Shown: piece after piece, positions 53,224 to 61,939 of the stretch
Layout: each line of letters begins with the position of its first letter
How positions within the stretch are numbered: the first letter of the stretch is position 1
DNA from: JABMRW01 sp964396965
Lineage (GTDB): Bacteria > Chloroflexota > Dehalococcoidia > Dehalococcoidales > BS750m-G39
Assembly (NCBI GenBank): GCA_964396965.1
Contig: CAYNGD010000003.1
Span: forward strand, 45,390-109,389
Reading direction: 5' to 3'
Length of the DNA: 64,000 nucleotides
The notes under the pieces: generated by a model
Database searches by the model: none
What the model was told of the DNA's origin: nothing
The model's input: only the letters and a program-made list of their open reading frames with translations
Position numbers and translations under genes: made by a program

Positions 53224-54356
53224 ATAAACCGCTCCATCAGGAGGTATATCGTCTCGTCGCTGACATGCTTGCCGTCGTCGCTGAGCTTTTCGATGGCGTG
53301 CTCGGCCAGCCTGTGCTTCGGTTCGTCCTTCATATCGTCGAGCTCACCGTATATCCCCACCCTCCGCCCCACCTGGAAGTTGTGCCTCTCCTCCGGCGAT
53401 AGTGACTGGAAGCGGGAAATAGTTGCCAGCATTTTCTCTTTATCGTCGGGCAACCTGCCCTCAATCTCCTGGAGCAGGTTGGTGATGTGGTCGCTGACGA
53501 GGTAAGAGTGGCAGTCCAGGTTTTCGATGAGCAGCTTCTCCTCCTTGACCAGCTCCTCGTCGGTGGAGCGGACGAAGACGCCGCTCTGGACCTCATCGTA
53601 GAGGGGCATCCCCTCTTTGACCGTCAGCGTCCTTATCCTGATAAAATCAGGGTCTATCTGGTTAAGCACCTTGGCCGTCTCGACGGCATGCTCCTGCCAC
53701 ATCTTCTTGCCCCCCATCCCCAACAGGATGTATTCGCTCAGCGAGATGCCCGAGGCCACCACGTTCTTGCCCCCTTTAATATGGTCGGCGGCGGTTACCC
53801 CCTTGTCCATGTACTTGAGTAATGGGTCGTAGCCGGACTCAAGACCGATGTGCAGCCGGGAGAGGCCGGCATCGTGGAGCGCCTTTAATTCATCTGGCTT
53901 CTTCTTGGCCGCCGTCTTGGAGCGGGCGTAGCTGGTTATCCGGGTGATGCTGGGGAAGGTCTCTTTGAGGAATTTGATTACCTCGACCAGGTCGGGGGTG
54001 GGCATAATCAGGGTGTTGGCGTCCTGGAGGAAGGCGCTGCTGCCGCCCTGTGAAAGCCAGAGGGCGACGTTGAAGTAGGACTGGCTGGGCGGGTTCTGCA
54101 GGACGGCAGCCACCGCTTCGATACTGCCCCCGTAGCCCGATTTCCAGGCCACGGCTTTTAGCTCGTCCTGTATCGCCTTGGCGGCCACTATGTCCTGCTT
54201 GACCTCCTCCACCGGCCTCAGCTCGAACCGCTGCCCCTTATAGATGTGGCAGAACTTGCAGCGGTTCCAGGAGCAGTTCTTGGTCACCCGGATGAGCAGT
54301 GAGTAGGCCTCGCTGGGCGGCCTTATCGGTCCCAATTCAAAAGAGTCTGGCATCAT
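53220..54356 (-). CDS. radical SAM protein
   Basis: 378 residues from the ATG ATG pair at 54356, one base after the MBL stop codon. The longer frame to 54554 is only the antisense-like extension over the MBL gene. The cluster cysteines are C28, C33 and C36 in NCSWNRCKFCHIYKGQRF, a CX4CX2C spacing instead of the common CX3CX2C. The core continues with SGGSSAFLQDANTLIMPTP-type strands, ITSYARSKTAA and LHIGLESGYDPLLKYM. Function unknown; the family with CSWNRC often acts in unassigned oxidations. The operon includes MBL, PncC and a serine hydrolase. Confidence 0.9.
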   Translation of the reverse strand: MMPDSFELGPIRPPSEAYSLLIRVTKNCSWNRCKFCHIYKGQRFELRPVEEVKQDIVAAKAIQDELKAVAWKSGYGGSIEAVAAVLQNPPSQSYFNVALWLSQGGSSAFLQDANTLIMPTPDLVEVIKFLKETFPSITRITSYARSKTAAKKKPDELKALHDAGLSRLHIGLESGYDPLLKYMDKGVTAADHIKGGKNVVASGISLSEYILLGMGGKKMWQEHAVETAKVLNQIDPDFIRIRTLTVKEGMPLYDEVQSGVFVRSTDEELVKEEKLLIENLDCHSYLVSDHITNLLQEIEGRLPDDKEKMLATISRFQSLSPEERHNFQVGRRVGIYGELDDMKDEPKHRLAEHAIEKLSDDGKHVSDETIYLLMERFI

Positions 54357-54357
54357 T

Positions 54358-55020
54358 TTAGAGATAACCGAAGACGTATTGCTTGATGAACTCGAAGTTG
54401 CGTCTGACATTGTCGGCGCCGGTAACGATGTCCATGTGGCCGGGCAGCAGGTATTCCACGTCAAGTTTGGACAGCTTCTCGATGGACTTCTTAAGCTGCT
54501 CGGCGCTGCCGCCGGGTAGGTCAACCCGCCCCGTGTTCTGGTTGAAGATGACATCCCCGCAGATGAGCACCTTGGCCTCGCGCCAGTAGAAGCAGATGCT
54601 CTCCAGAGAGTGCCCAGGCGAGGGGATAATCTCCAGCTCGGTCTCCCCCAGGCTTAAGTGGTCTTCGTCCAGCACCCTGTCCTCGCTGAACTGAGAGCTG
54701 GGCACGCCGAAGAACTTGGCCGCCTGATTGGCGGCGGCGTCCCCAAGCTGCTTTTGCACTTTATGCAGCAGTATCTCGGCGCCGGAGGCCTTTTTAAAGG
54801 CCTCGTTGCTCCAGCAGTGGTCGCCGTGCAGGTGGGTGTTCATGATGATATTGATGGTCTTGGGGTCGATGCCGTCCCGCTGCATGTCCTGGAGCAGTTG
54901 GGGCAGGAAGTCGGTGAGCCCGGGGTCAATGAGCAGGCTCAATTTATCCCGGATAACGTAGGTGTTGCAGTCCATCATCCCCTTTTCCGGGTAAAAGTAT
55001 AGATTTTTTAGGAGCTTCAT
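54358..55020 (-). CDS. MBL-fold metallo-hydrolase
   Basis: 220 residues. Metal ligands in THLHGDHCW (H63, H65, D67, H68), then PSPGHSLESICFYW and the late LLPGHMDIVTGADNVRRNFE. YFYPEKGMMDCNTYVIRDKL at the N-terminus is typical of glyoxalase-II-like hydrolases. The substrate is not indicated. First gene of the operon; the divergent gene at 55135 encodes a small membrane protein. Confidence 0.92.
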   Translation of the reverse strand: MKLLKNLYFYPEKGMMDCNTYVIRDKLSLLIDPGLTDFLPQLLQDMQRDGIDPKTINIIMNTHLHGDHCWSNEAFKKASGAEILLHKVQKQLGDAAANQAAKFFGVPSSQFSEDRVLDEDHLSLGETELEIIPSPGHSLESICFYWREAKVLICGDVIFNQNTGRVDLPGGSAEQLKKSIEKLSKLDVEYLLPGHMDIVTGADNVRRNFEFIKQYVFGYL

Positions 55021-55134
55021 GCTATCATACCTCTGAACTTTAATCTAAGGCGCCGACCTTTAATTATAATACGAATCGCTATCTAAAATAAAGCTAAAAA
55101 TAGCCGCCGGTAGTTACGAGAAGGAGGTACTGCT

Positions 55135-55320
55135 ATGACTGCCTTGGCCTGGATTACGGGTATTCTTGGCGGGCTGTGTATGGTGATGGGCGTTGTCACC
55201 GCCCTCGGGGCGGTTCCCTTAATCGGCAGCGAGCTCACCTGGCTGTTCTGGTTCGCCCTGTCGGGCATTCTCTTCCTGGCCAGCATCGTCTTTACCCTGG
55301 CCCGCAGCAGTGAGCTCTAG
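55135..55320 (+). CDS. small two-helix membrane protein
   Basis: 61 residues, two hydrophobic helices (about 3-29 and 33-56), no recognised family. AGGAGG lies just upstream of the ATG. It overlaps the DUF167 gene by 11 bases, so it is a real coding region. Function unknown. Confidence 0.75.
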   Translation: MTALAWITGILGGLCMVMGVVTALGAVPLIGSELTWLFWFALSGILFLASIVFTLARSSEL

Positions 55321-55597
55321 CCCGAACTCAGGCGAGGCCAGAATCTCCCTGCACGTTTACCCCAACGCCCCCCGCAACCAGCTAGTTGGCTTGAATGACG
55401 GGGTGCTGGCGGTTAGGGTAGCGGCGCCGCCGGTCAGAGGACAGGCCAACCGGGAATTAGTCAGTTTCTTAAGCCGGTTATTAGGTGTGAACAAGAGCCG
55501 CCTGGCCATTATAAGGGGGCATACCTCCCGCAACAAGCTCATATCAGTTAGCGGCCTTAGTCAGGCAGAGGTCCTCAGGCGGCTTTTCCCCGCTTAA
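55310..55597 (+). CDS. DUF167 (YggU) family protein
   Basis: 95 residues, GTG start at 55310 inside the preceding gene. The conserved block ISLHVYPNAPRNQLVGLNDG and AAPPVRGQANRELVSFLSRL, then LGVNKSRLAIIRGHTSRNKL, is the DUF167 pattern. The function is not established. It lies convergent with the DUF4349 gene. Confidence 0.9.
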   Translation: MSSSPNSGEARISLHVYPNAPRNQLVGLNDGVLAVRVAAPPVRGQANRELVSFLSRLLGVNKSRLAIIRGHTSRNKLISVSGLSQAEVLRRLFPA

Positions 55598-55603
55598 GTC
55601 TAT

Positions 55604-56473
55604 CTATCCCCTTACCCTCCGCTTGTGGAGGCGCCACAGGATTATGCCCAGCGCCGTTCCCCAGATGGGGATGAATATCAGCAGCCAGATGGCGATGGTG
55701 CCCAGCACCTGCCCGGTGATGACCAGCCCCCTGGCAGCGGACCTGAATATCTCCAGTGCGTTCCAGCCGGGGGGAACCGGCGGTTTTTCGCTGAACTCGG
55801 GCCTTAAGTTGACCGAAATCAGGCTCATTGACGATGTCCGCTCCAGGTACTGCATCCGCCCCTTTAGCTGCTCTATCTCCTGGCGTATCTGGGACAGGTT
55901 GTTGTAGATTTTGAGGATGTCCTCCACGTCCTGGGCCTTGTCCAGCAGGGCCAGGAATTCCTGCTCGGTGGCCTCGGCGTTGGTCAGCCTGGCCTGCAGG
56001 TCGATGTACTCCTCGGTAACGTCCTGGCTGCTGGTGTTCTCCTGTTCCACCCTCACCGCCAGGCCTCTTATCTCGGCCAGCGCCTGGTCGAACTTATCGT
56101 CGGGGATGCGGAGGGAAATCGAGCCCCTCATCCCCTCCTCCTCGCCGGAGACGCTGGAGGAGACCACGTAGCCGTCGTAGCCCACCGCCAGCTGGGTTAT
56201 CGCCTGCATGACCTGGGTTACGTCGCCTACCACCAGCGAGATATCCCCGCTGCGGACTATCATCCGCTGGTCGGTGTCCCAAGTGGTGACTGAGACCACG
56301 GTGCCCTTGCCCTCGTCAAGTCCGCTAGAGCCGGGCGCTGACTGCGCCGGCGGTAGCAGTACTGGCGGCTGGTTTGGCGGTGATTCTTTAGTTGCTTCCC
56401 TGGCGCAGGAGACCGATGCCAGCAGCAGCGCCAGCACTGCCAGCAGCCCCAGCCCTGTGATTAGCTTCTTCAT
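55604..56473 (-). CDS. DUF4349 lipoprotein
   Basis: 289 residues. Signal peptide with lipobox SVSC (C23), then the DUF4349 domain: QRMIVRSGDISLVVGDVTQV, GYDGYVVSSSVSGEE, GSISLRIPDDKFDQALAEIR, EEYIDLQARLTNAEATEQEF and a coiled coil at about 165-215. The C-terminal membrane segment is AIWLLIFIPIWGTALGIIL. The family is of unknown function. A candidate ECF promoter lies upstream, like that of the SIMPL lipoprotein. Confidence 0.88.
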   Translation of the reverse strand: MKKLITGLGLLAVLALLLASVSCAREATKESPPNQPPVLLPPAQSAPGSSGLDEGKGTVVSVTTWDTDQRMIVRSGDISLVVGDVTQVMQAITQLAVGYDGYVVSSSVSGEEEGMRGSISLRIPDDKFDQALAEIRGLAVRVEQENTSSQDVTEEYIDLQARLTNAEATEQEFLALLDKAQDVEDILKIYNNLSQIRQEIEQLKGRMQYLERTSSMSLISVNLRPEFSEKPPVPPGWNALEIFRSAARGLVITGQVLGTIAIWLLIFIPIWGTALGIILWRLHKRRVRG

Positions 56474-56485
56474 GATAGCCCCCCT

Positions 56486-56518
56486 TATCGTTTAGTTCTA
56501 ATAAGCTATAACGATAGG
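56486..56518. promoter_or_regulatory. inverted repeat overlapping the DUF4349 promoter
   Basis: Arms CCTTATCGTT (from about 56484) and AACGATAGGG (about 56510-56519) separated by 17 bases, 10 bp with one mismatch. It overlaps the candidate -10 CGTTATA, so it could bind a regulator or form a leader hairpin. Confidence 0.35.
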
Positions 56519-56533
56519 GGAGGGGAAAAGGTT
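56507..56533 (-). promoter_or_regulatory. candidate ECF-type promoter of the DUF4349 gene
   Basis: On the minus strand AACC (56530-56533), a 16-base spacer and CGTTATA (56507-56513). It matches the motif before the SIMPL gene. Confidence 0.4.
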
Positions 56534-56539
56534 AGGGGT

Positions 56540-57217
56540 CTAGTAAATAAAGACGATACCCACCGAGACCCCGGAGGGGATGACGCTCAAATCGGGCTCG
56601 ATGTTGCGAATCATGTAGGCCTTCCACCCCGCCTTGTGGCAGAGGTCAAAGACATCAATGCCCACCGCCTCCATTGACGGCCTGGCCATCATGGAAAAGC
56701 GGCACTCCCCCTTCTCCATAAAGGCGCAGGCTGCCCCGCCGCACAGGTTGACCCGGCAACTGCCCGACGAGAAGCCCATGGCCAGGTCGTAGCCCTCGGA
56801 CTGGGCGTAGCTCTCCAGAAGACCCAGAATCTCAACGGTCTTTTTATGGTAGCCCCTGGCCACCGCAAGCTTGGGCTGCTCCTTCTGCTGGGCCTCCGAG
56901 GTGGCCACGTATTCTTCAAGGTTCTTCACGTCCCTCTTGAACAGCACCGCCCAGCGGTACTGGCCGAGCGCCTTTCTGATGAAATCAGGCTGGGGGGTGT
57001 TGGGTGGGCAGAAGGGGTTGGTCCCGGCCATATGGCAGAGCGGCACCAGGCACTTAAGCCAGACCCGCTCCTGCACCAAAACCTGGGAGGCGGGGATGAC
57101 CTCGGCCGCCGAGGCGCCCAGCTCCAGCGCCTTCTGCCGGAAGCGCTCCAGGTCTCGCTTCAGGTGTTCCTCTTTTACCTCCCGGAGCGAAGGCAGCCGC
57201 ATCTTTTTCAGTGCCAT
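56540..57217 (-). CDS. DUF2284 metal-binding protein
   Basis: 225 residues. Cysteine-rich segments CLVPLCHMAGTNPFCPPNT and CRVNLCGGAACAFMEKGECR are the DUF2284 signature, probably binding iron-sulfur or zinc. The C-terminal GIDVFDLCHKAGWKAYMIRN completes the family pattern. It lies downstream of comEC by 37 bases. Function unknown. Confidence 0.88.
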   Translation of the reverse strand: MALKKMRLPSLREVKEEHLKRDLERFRQKALELGASAAEVIPASQVLVQERVWLKCLVPLCHMAGTNPFCPPNTPQPDFIRKALGQYRWAVLFKRDVKNLEEYVATSEAQQKEQPKLAVARGYHKKTVEILGLLESYAQSEGYDLAMGFSSGSCRVNLCGGAACAFMEKGECRFSMMARPSMEAVGIDVFDLCHKAGWKAYMIRNIEPDLSVIPSGVSVGIVFIY

Positions 57218-57254
57218 AGCTTTTTCTCCTTAAAGTTATTCCGGCTACATCTTA

Positions 57255-59648
57255 TCACAACTTGGTGCTGACCCACAGCCTCTCCCCGTCGGTGATAAAA
57301 TCTATCGTTCCCTGCTCATCGGTGCGGTAGACGTTATCTTTACCCAGCTTCTCGGCCAGCCTATCTATGACCTCACCGCTGGGGTGGCCGAAGCTGTTTT
57401 CCCCCACCGAGATAACCGCCACCCTGGGGCTGGCCTCGGCTAAAAATTCGGGGGTGGTGGAGCTGTTGGAGCCGTGGTGGGCGACTTTAAGCACGGTACT
57501 GCCAAGCTCGACTTGGCTGGCCAGCAGTCCTATTTCTCCCTCCCACTGGATATCGGCGGTCAGCAGAAAGCTGACCCGGCCGTCGGTCAGGCGCAGCACC
57601 ACCCCGTTGTTGTCTATATCAGACTCGGTACCGGCCAGTGGTGGCACCGGGGGGTTGAGCACCTCTATTTTAACGCCGTTACCTAAATCAATCTCCTCTC
57701 CGGCCCGGGCGATGGTGGCCTGGCTATCTTCCTCAACCAGCCCCAGCCACTCTCTATACAGCGGCGAGCCGTCGTCCAGGTCGGGGTAGAGCGCCCTCTC
57801 CACCTTGTACCTCTTGAGCACCTCCACCAGCCCGTTGAGGTGGTCGGCGTGGGGGTGGGTCAGCACCACCACCTCTATCGTCCTGTCCCAGAAGGGCATT
57901 TTTCCCCCCAGCTCTACGTTCAGAGCCTGCGGGCTGGGGCCGCCGTCAACCAGCACCTGCTGGCTCCCCTTCTGGATGAGGATGGCGTCGCCCTGGCCGA
58001 CGTCAAGGAAGCTCACCCGTAGCCTGCCGTCGGGCATGGTAGCGGCGGCGGTTGACGACAGAATAGCCAGTATTAATAGTGGCGGCAGCACCCACCTCAG
58101 CCGCAGCCGGGAGACCAGTTCGGTGGAGCGGCTTGCCCCTTCTCTGAGCCAGCCGCTGACTCTGGGCAGCAGTCCTCTGTTGCTCACTAGCCATATCACC
58201 AGCGCCAGCACTGCGTAGTAGCTCATCATCAGGGCGGGGTTTATCCAGTCCGCCCCGACGGCGGAGATATCCAGTGAGGCCAGCCCCCTCACTATCAGCA
58301 GCATATAGGAGGCGAAAAGCCAGGCCAGCCAGCCGATGCCCTGGGCGATGGGTAAAACGGCCAGCCCAACCAGCCCGGCCAGCGCCCCTAAAACAATGAG
58401 CGCTGGCAGCGCTGGTAAAGCTAGGAAAGTAGCCAGCGGCCCGACCAGAGAGACGATGCCGAAGTAGTGGGCGACTACCGGCCAGACGGCCAGGGTGGCG
58501 GCCAGGGTCACGCTGAAGCTGTCGGTGACGATTTTGGCTATAGATGCCCCTGTCCCCTCCTCCCCGATGGCTTTATCAACCATCTTTCTGCCCAGGCCCA
58601 TCAGAGGTGGGGCGATAAAGATTAGTCCGGCCATGCCCAGGAAACTGAGCTGGAAGGCGGCGTCCCAGAAGACAGGCGGATTGATGCCGACCATGACGGC
58701 GGCGGCGAAGGCCAGCGAGGTTATGGCGGTGCGCTGCCGGCCCAGCAGCTCGGCGCTAAGAAACAGGCTGGCCATGATGGCACCCCGCACCACCGGCGGG
58801 TTCAGGCCGCTGATTAGGGCGTAGAGCCAGATTACCCCCAGCGCCAGCCAGATATAGGTGTATCTCCTTTTGCCGAAAAGCCAGATTCCAAGGCTGAGCA
58901 GTATCCCGGCCAGGATGCTCAGGTGCAGGCCGGAGATGGCCAGCAGGTGGGCGGTGCCGGTTCGGGCGAAGTCATCCTTGATTGCCTGGGGGATGTTATA
59001 CCTGATGCCCAGGACGACGCCCTGCGCCAGCGAGGCCGGCGGCTCGGGGATGACCCGGGCGATGGTCTGTGACAGGCTGCTTCTTAATGAGTAGACCCAG
59101 GCCAGTGGCTTCAAGCCCTTGCCTGTCTCTAAGACCTCGATATCAGGGTAGAGCATGGTCGAGTAGATTCCCTGGTTTTCCAGGTAGCCTTGATAGTCGA
59201 AGTCACCGAGCTGGGGCGGTGTCTCCAGCTTTCCCTGCACCAGTATGACGTCGCCATAGCTGTATTCGGGGTAGCGGGGAACGAAGAGGAGGGCGTCCCC
59301 GCTTACCTTTTCGCCGTTCAGCTGGCTGGCGGAGAGTTGGATATGGGTGGAGCTGTCCCTGATTTCGGGGTCGGCGCTCACCATGCCCTGAATCTCCACC
59401 TCCTGGCCGTTGTAGAACTGGAGGTGGCCGGCGTCGCTGGGGGGCAGGGAGGCCTGGTAGCACAGAGCCCCGCCGAAGAAGGCAAAAAGGCAGACGGCGG
59501 TTAAGATTATCGCCCGGCGCTTTTGGCGGAGGAAGAAAAGCAGGATAAGCGGCAAAAGCCCGCTGAAGATTAAGAGGGGCGGCAGGGCAAGTTTTGCCCC
59601 CAGGTAGATACCGGCCAGCCAGGCACCGCTCAAGTAGATAAGCGCCAA
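57255..59648 (-). CDS. comEC: ComEC/Rec2 DNA-uptake channel
   Basis: 797 residues, TTG start at 59648 with GAGGT upstream. ComEC forms the membrane channel for DNA in natural transformation. Features: N-terminal membrane segments and an OB-like domain (about 60-160), the competence membrane domain with HLLAISGLHLSILAGIL and NPPVVRGAIMASLFLSAELL, and a C-terminal MBL-type nuclease-like domain with SFLDVGQGDAILIQKGSQQV and VVLTHPHADHLNG. It follows comEA by 13 bases, and the pair indicates competence for DNA uptake. Confidence 0.95.
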   Translation of the reverse strand: MALIYLSGAWLAGIYLGAKLALPPLLIFSGLLPLILLFFLRQKRRAIILTAVCLFAFFGGALCYQASLPPSDAGHLQFYNGQEVEIQGMVSADPEIRDSSTHIQLSASQLNGEKVSGDALLFVPRYPEYSYGDVILVQGKLETPPQLGDFDYQGYLENQGIYSTMLYPDIEVLETGKGLKPLAWVYSLRSSLSQTIARVIPEPPASLAQGVVLGIRYNIPQAIKDDFARTGTAHLLAISGLHLSILAGILLSLGIWLFGKRRYTYIWLALGVIWLYALISGLNPPVVRGAIMASLFLSAELLGRQRTAITSLAFAAAVMVGINPPVFWDAAFQLSFLGMAGLIFIAPPLMGLGRKMVDKAIGEEGTGASIAKIVTDSFSVTLAATLAVWPVVAHYFGIVSLVGPLATFLALPALPALIVLGALAGLVGLAVLPIAQGIGWLAWLFASYMLLIVRGLASLDISAVGADWINPALMMSYYAVLALVIWLVSNRGLLPRVSGWLREGASRSTELVSRLRLRWVLPPLLILAILSSTAAATMPDGRLRVSFLDVGQGDAILIQKGSQQVLVDGGPSPQALNVELGGKMPFWDRTIEVVVLTHPHADHLNGLVEVLKRYKVERALYPDLDDGSPLYREWLGLVEEDSQATIARAGEEIDLGNGVKIEVLNPPVPPLAGTESDIDNNGVVLRLTDGRVSFLLTADIQWEGEIGLLASQVELGSTVLKVAHHGSNSSTTPEFLAEASPRVAVISVGENSFGHPSGEVIDRLAEKLGKDNVYRTDEQGTIDFITDGERLWVSTKL

Positions 59649-59661
59649 TGTTTACCTCGAG

Positions 59662-60024
59662 TTAGTCGCCGACGGTGATTAGGTCTTTAATCTGCTCGTA
59701 GATAGCCGGGCCGATGCCCTCGACCCTGGTTATCTCGCTGATGTTCTTGAAACCGCCGTTCTGCTGGCGGTAGTCGATGATGGCCTGCGCCTTGCTCGGG
59801 CCAATGCCGGGTAAAGCCTCTAAAAGCCATGCCTCCGCCCGGTTGATGTCTATCTTTTGCGGGGCTTCCGGCTGAGAGACAGCCGCACTTGTCTCTGTGG
59901 GGGTGGGCAGGTAAATCTCTACGGTGTGGGGAGGGGTGTATCTCTGCCAGGCGACTATCCCGCCGGTAACGATAACGGCTACCAGCAGGACTATGATGAC
60001 TGTCCAGAATCTTTGCCTGGCCAT
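59662..60024 (-). CDS. comEA: ComEA helix-hairpin-helix DNA-binding protein
   Basis: 120 residues. N-terminal membrane anchor (about 8-27), a short linker rich in proline and threonine, and two helix-hairpin-helix motifs: KIDINRAEAWLLEALPGIGP (about 57-76) and NISEITRVEGIGPAIYEQIK (about 94-113). ComEA binds DNA outside the membrane for delivery to ComEC, encoded next. An extended -10 lies upstream. Confidence 0.93.
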   Translation of the reverse strand: MARQRFWTVIIVLLVAVIVTGGIVAWQRYTPPHTVEIYLPTPTETSAAVSQPEAPQKIDINRAEAWLLEALPGIGPSKAQAIIDYRQQNGGFKNISEITRVEGIGPAIYEQIKDLITVGD

Positions 60025-60038
60025 GGTTGGCTCTACCC

Positions 60039-60047
60039 AGTATAGCA
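60039..60047 (-). promoter_or_regulatory. extended -10 promoter of comEA
   Basis: On the minus strand TGC-TATACT (within TCTGCTATACT, the same as before rph). Confidence 0.5.
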
Positions 60048-60107
60048 GAATAACCGGGAGTGATGAATAGAACTGTGTAGCAGTATATACATTTGTTGTC
60101 TCCCCAT

Positions 60108-60320
60108 TTTAACCAGTGTTTTTCTTCCCATACCCGCCCGCCCAAAAAGGTTTCACCTCTTTACCATCTCTTTAACACCACTCCCCAAAGGAGAAATTAG
60201 CTCCTTATCTCCCCACCCCGAGAAGAAATTGATAGAGGTATCACTTCCGTAGGGGTGAGGTGGATAGGCAAGTTTTAGAGGCGAAGCCTTTGAGGGCGGG
60301 AGGGTGGGAAATAAGACGCC
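60108..60320. repeat. intergenic inverted-repeat element, copy 8
   Basis: Left end TTCCCATACCCGCCCGCCC from 60125; hairpin AGGT-TTC-ACCT at 60148-60158; ATTGATAGAGGTATCACTTC near 60230-60250; hairpin AGGC-GAA-GCCT at 60279-60289; right end GGGCGGGAGGGTGGGAAATA. It contains both hairpin orientations and is the best reference copy. It fills most of the 369-base gap between comEA and the gene at 60394. Confidence 0.75.
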
Positions 60321-60337
60321 CACTAGAAAATAAGGTC

Positions 60338-60365
60338 TGGACAAATATTAAGGAAATGTTATAAT
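60338..60365 (+). promoter_or_regulatory. sigma-70 promoter of the small membrane protein gene
   Basis: TGGACA (60338-60343), 16 bases, TATAAT (60360-60365), directly after repeat copy 8. Confidence 0.55.
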
Positions 60366-60393
60366 AGCACCACTTTAACCAGGGAGGTGCACC

Positions 60394-60792
60394 ATGCTAA
60401 AGGCTCTGAAGGTAATTCTGATTGTCTACGGGGCGCTAGCGGTTGTGCTGGGCGTGTTACAGGCTTTCTTCCCCGGCGTGATATCGGCTATGATGGGTTT
60501 GGGGGAAATGCCCGAAGTCTGTTCTCCGGGGTTGTATGCCCTGGCAGCTTCGGGTTGCTCTCTCATTGCCGGCGGCATATTTTTAATTATCGCCGGGTCG
60601 AGGGATATACTGCGCAACATCCTCTGGGTGCAGTTCGCCCTGCTGTGGTCGATTCTGTTCGTAGCCATCGCCGTGTTCTCAACGCTTATGGGCTATGTTA
60701 CCTTCAGCCAGACGATGGGTGGAATTATCACTGACAGCGTCTTCTTCATACTGTTATTGGTTTTCTATCCCTGGGGTCGCACCGAGGATTAG
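60394..60792 (+). CDS. small four-helix membrane protein of unknown function
   Basis: 132 residues with four hydrophobic helices (about 5-30, 45-67, 75-95 and 103-125). No recognised family; the N-terminal ALKVILIVYGALAVVLGVLQ and short loops give no functional clue. GGGAGG precedes the ATG at 60394, and a clear promoter lies upstream. It ends in YPWGRTED. The opposing TrkA gene ends 50 bases downstream. Confidence 0.8.
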   Translation: MLKALKVILIVYGALAVVLGVLQAFFPGVISAMMGLGEMPEVCSPGLYALAASGCSLIAGGIFLIIAGSRDILRNILWVQFALLWSILFVAIAVFSTLMGYVTFSQTMGGIITDSVFFILLLVFYPWGRTED

Positions 60793-60842
60793 TCGCCAAT
60801 CCTTTTGATAGACGGGCTTCTCTATAAAGGGTGGCCGAAAAG

Positions 60843-61505
60843 TCAGAAGCCCCTGAGGGCGGTCCTCAGCGCCTCCTCCGACTCGGGGGTGGTGATGGCT
60901 ATTATCTGGTCTTCGGCTTGGAGGACGGTGCTGGCGGTGGGCACCTGGGGCTTCTCCTGCTTGGGAATAATCAGGAACAGCCGGCTCTCCGGCGGCAGGG
61001 AAAGCTCCCTCACTTCCTTGCCCACCGTCTTGGCGTCGGCCGGTATTTTCACCTCCACAATCTCAAGCCCCTTGTCCCTGATATCGAGCAGGTGGGTGAC
61101 GGGGTGGGTGGGCAGCTCTTCGGCGATGCTCTCCAGGATGATTTTGGTGCTGCTCACGGCAACATCAATCCCCAGTTCTTTGAAGATTGCCTCGTTCTTG
61201 GGGTTATTGATGCGGGCCACCGTCCGCGGCACACTGAATTTATGCTTGGCTACCTGGCAGGCGACCAGGTTGTCCTCGTCGTCGCCGGTCACGGCAATAA
61301 ACATATCCGCCCGCCCCGTGCCGGCCTCGGTCAGGATGGCCACCTCGCAGCCGTCGCCACGCATGCAGACACTGCCCAGCTCATTACAGATAAACTCGGT
61401 CCGTGACGGGTCCTTTTCCACCACCAGTACCTCGTGCCCCTGGCCCAGCAGGGCGGTGGCCAGGTAGTAGCCCACCTTGCCCCCGCCGATAACGATGACA
61501 TACAT
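60843..61505 (-). CDS. trkA: TrkA-type NAD-binding protein with TrkA-C domain
   Basis: 220 residues: an N-terminal RCK/TrkA-N domain with GGGKVGYYLATALLGQ (GxGxxG) and VVEKDPSRTEFICNELGSVC, then a TrkA-C domain from about 140 (KGLEIVEVKIPADAKTVGKE). Such proteins gate potassium channels and transporters in response to NAD(H) or nucleotides. Its ATG overlaps the stop of a second TrkA-N gene by one base. No Trk/Ktr membrane subunit is in the window; the nearby APC permease is a possible partner. Confidence 0.9.
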   Translation of the reverse strand: MYVIVIGGGKVGYYLATALLGQGHEVLVVEKDPSRTEFICNELGSVCMRGDGCEVAILTEAGTGRADMFIAVTGDDEDNLVACQVAKHKFSVPRTVARINNPKNEAIFKELGIDVAVSSTKIILESIAEELPTHPVTHLLDIRDKGLEIVEVKIPADAKTVGKEVRELSLPPESRLFLIIPKQEKPQVPTASTVLQAEDQIIAITTPESEEALRTALRGF

Positions 61506-61939
61506 TATTTAGCCTCCTCCTCCGGCGCCGACTCCAGCTTTTCCTTCAGCATCTGGGCGAATATGGTGGTGGGGCTGAATGCTTCTATGCCCAGTGAATT
61601 GAAGAGCTCCCGGCGCAGCGGGTCATAGATGCGGCAGAGCACCCTGGGCACCTTAAAGATATGCTTGGCAATCTGGGCGGCCATGACGTTGCGGTTGTCC
61701 CCCTGGGTCAGGGCGATGAAGACATCGGTTTCCTCGATGCCGGCTTTGAGAAGTAGCTCCTCGTCCATACCGTTGCCTACCAGAGCGGTGCCGCCGAACT
61801 CAGCCGGTAGCCGCCGGAAGCTGTAGGCATCGGTGTCCAGGATGGTAACGGTGTGCCCCTCGATGTCCAGGAGCCCGGCCAACCGGGCGCCCACCCTTCC
61901 GCAGCCCATAATTACTATTTTCATAGCCTTTAATTCCAT
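61505..61939 (-). CDS. TrkA-N domain protein (second RCK subunit)
   Basis: 144 residues, only the NAD-binding domain: KIVIMGCGRVGARLAGLLDI with GxGxxG, VTILDTDAYSFRRLPAEFGG and VMAAQIAKHIFKVPRVLCRI. It lacks the TrkA-C domain of its neighbour, so the two may form a heteromer as in paired RCK systems. Start at 61939, immediately after the UspA stop; a later ATG at 61924 is also possible. Confidence 0.88.
   Translation of the reverse strand: MELKAMKIVIMGCGRVGARLAGLLDIEGHTVTILDTDAYSFRRLPAEFGGTALVGNGMDEELLLKAGIEETDVFIALTQGDNRNVMAAQIAKHIFKVPRVLCRIYDPLRRELFNSLGIEAFSPTTIFAQMLKEKLESAPEEEAK

Noticed and set aside
54357..54554. 66-codon N-terminal extension of the radical SAM protein
   Set aside because: It lies over the end of the MBL gene in another frame, is serine/threonine-rich without family similarity, and an ATG pair sits just before the conserved start.
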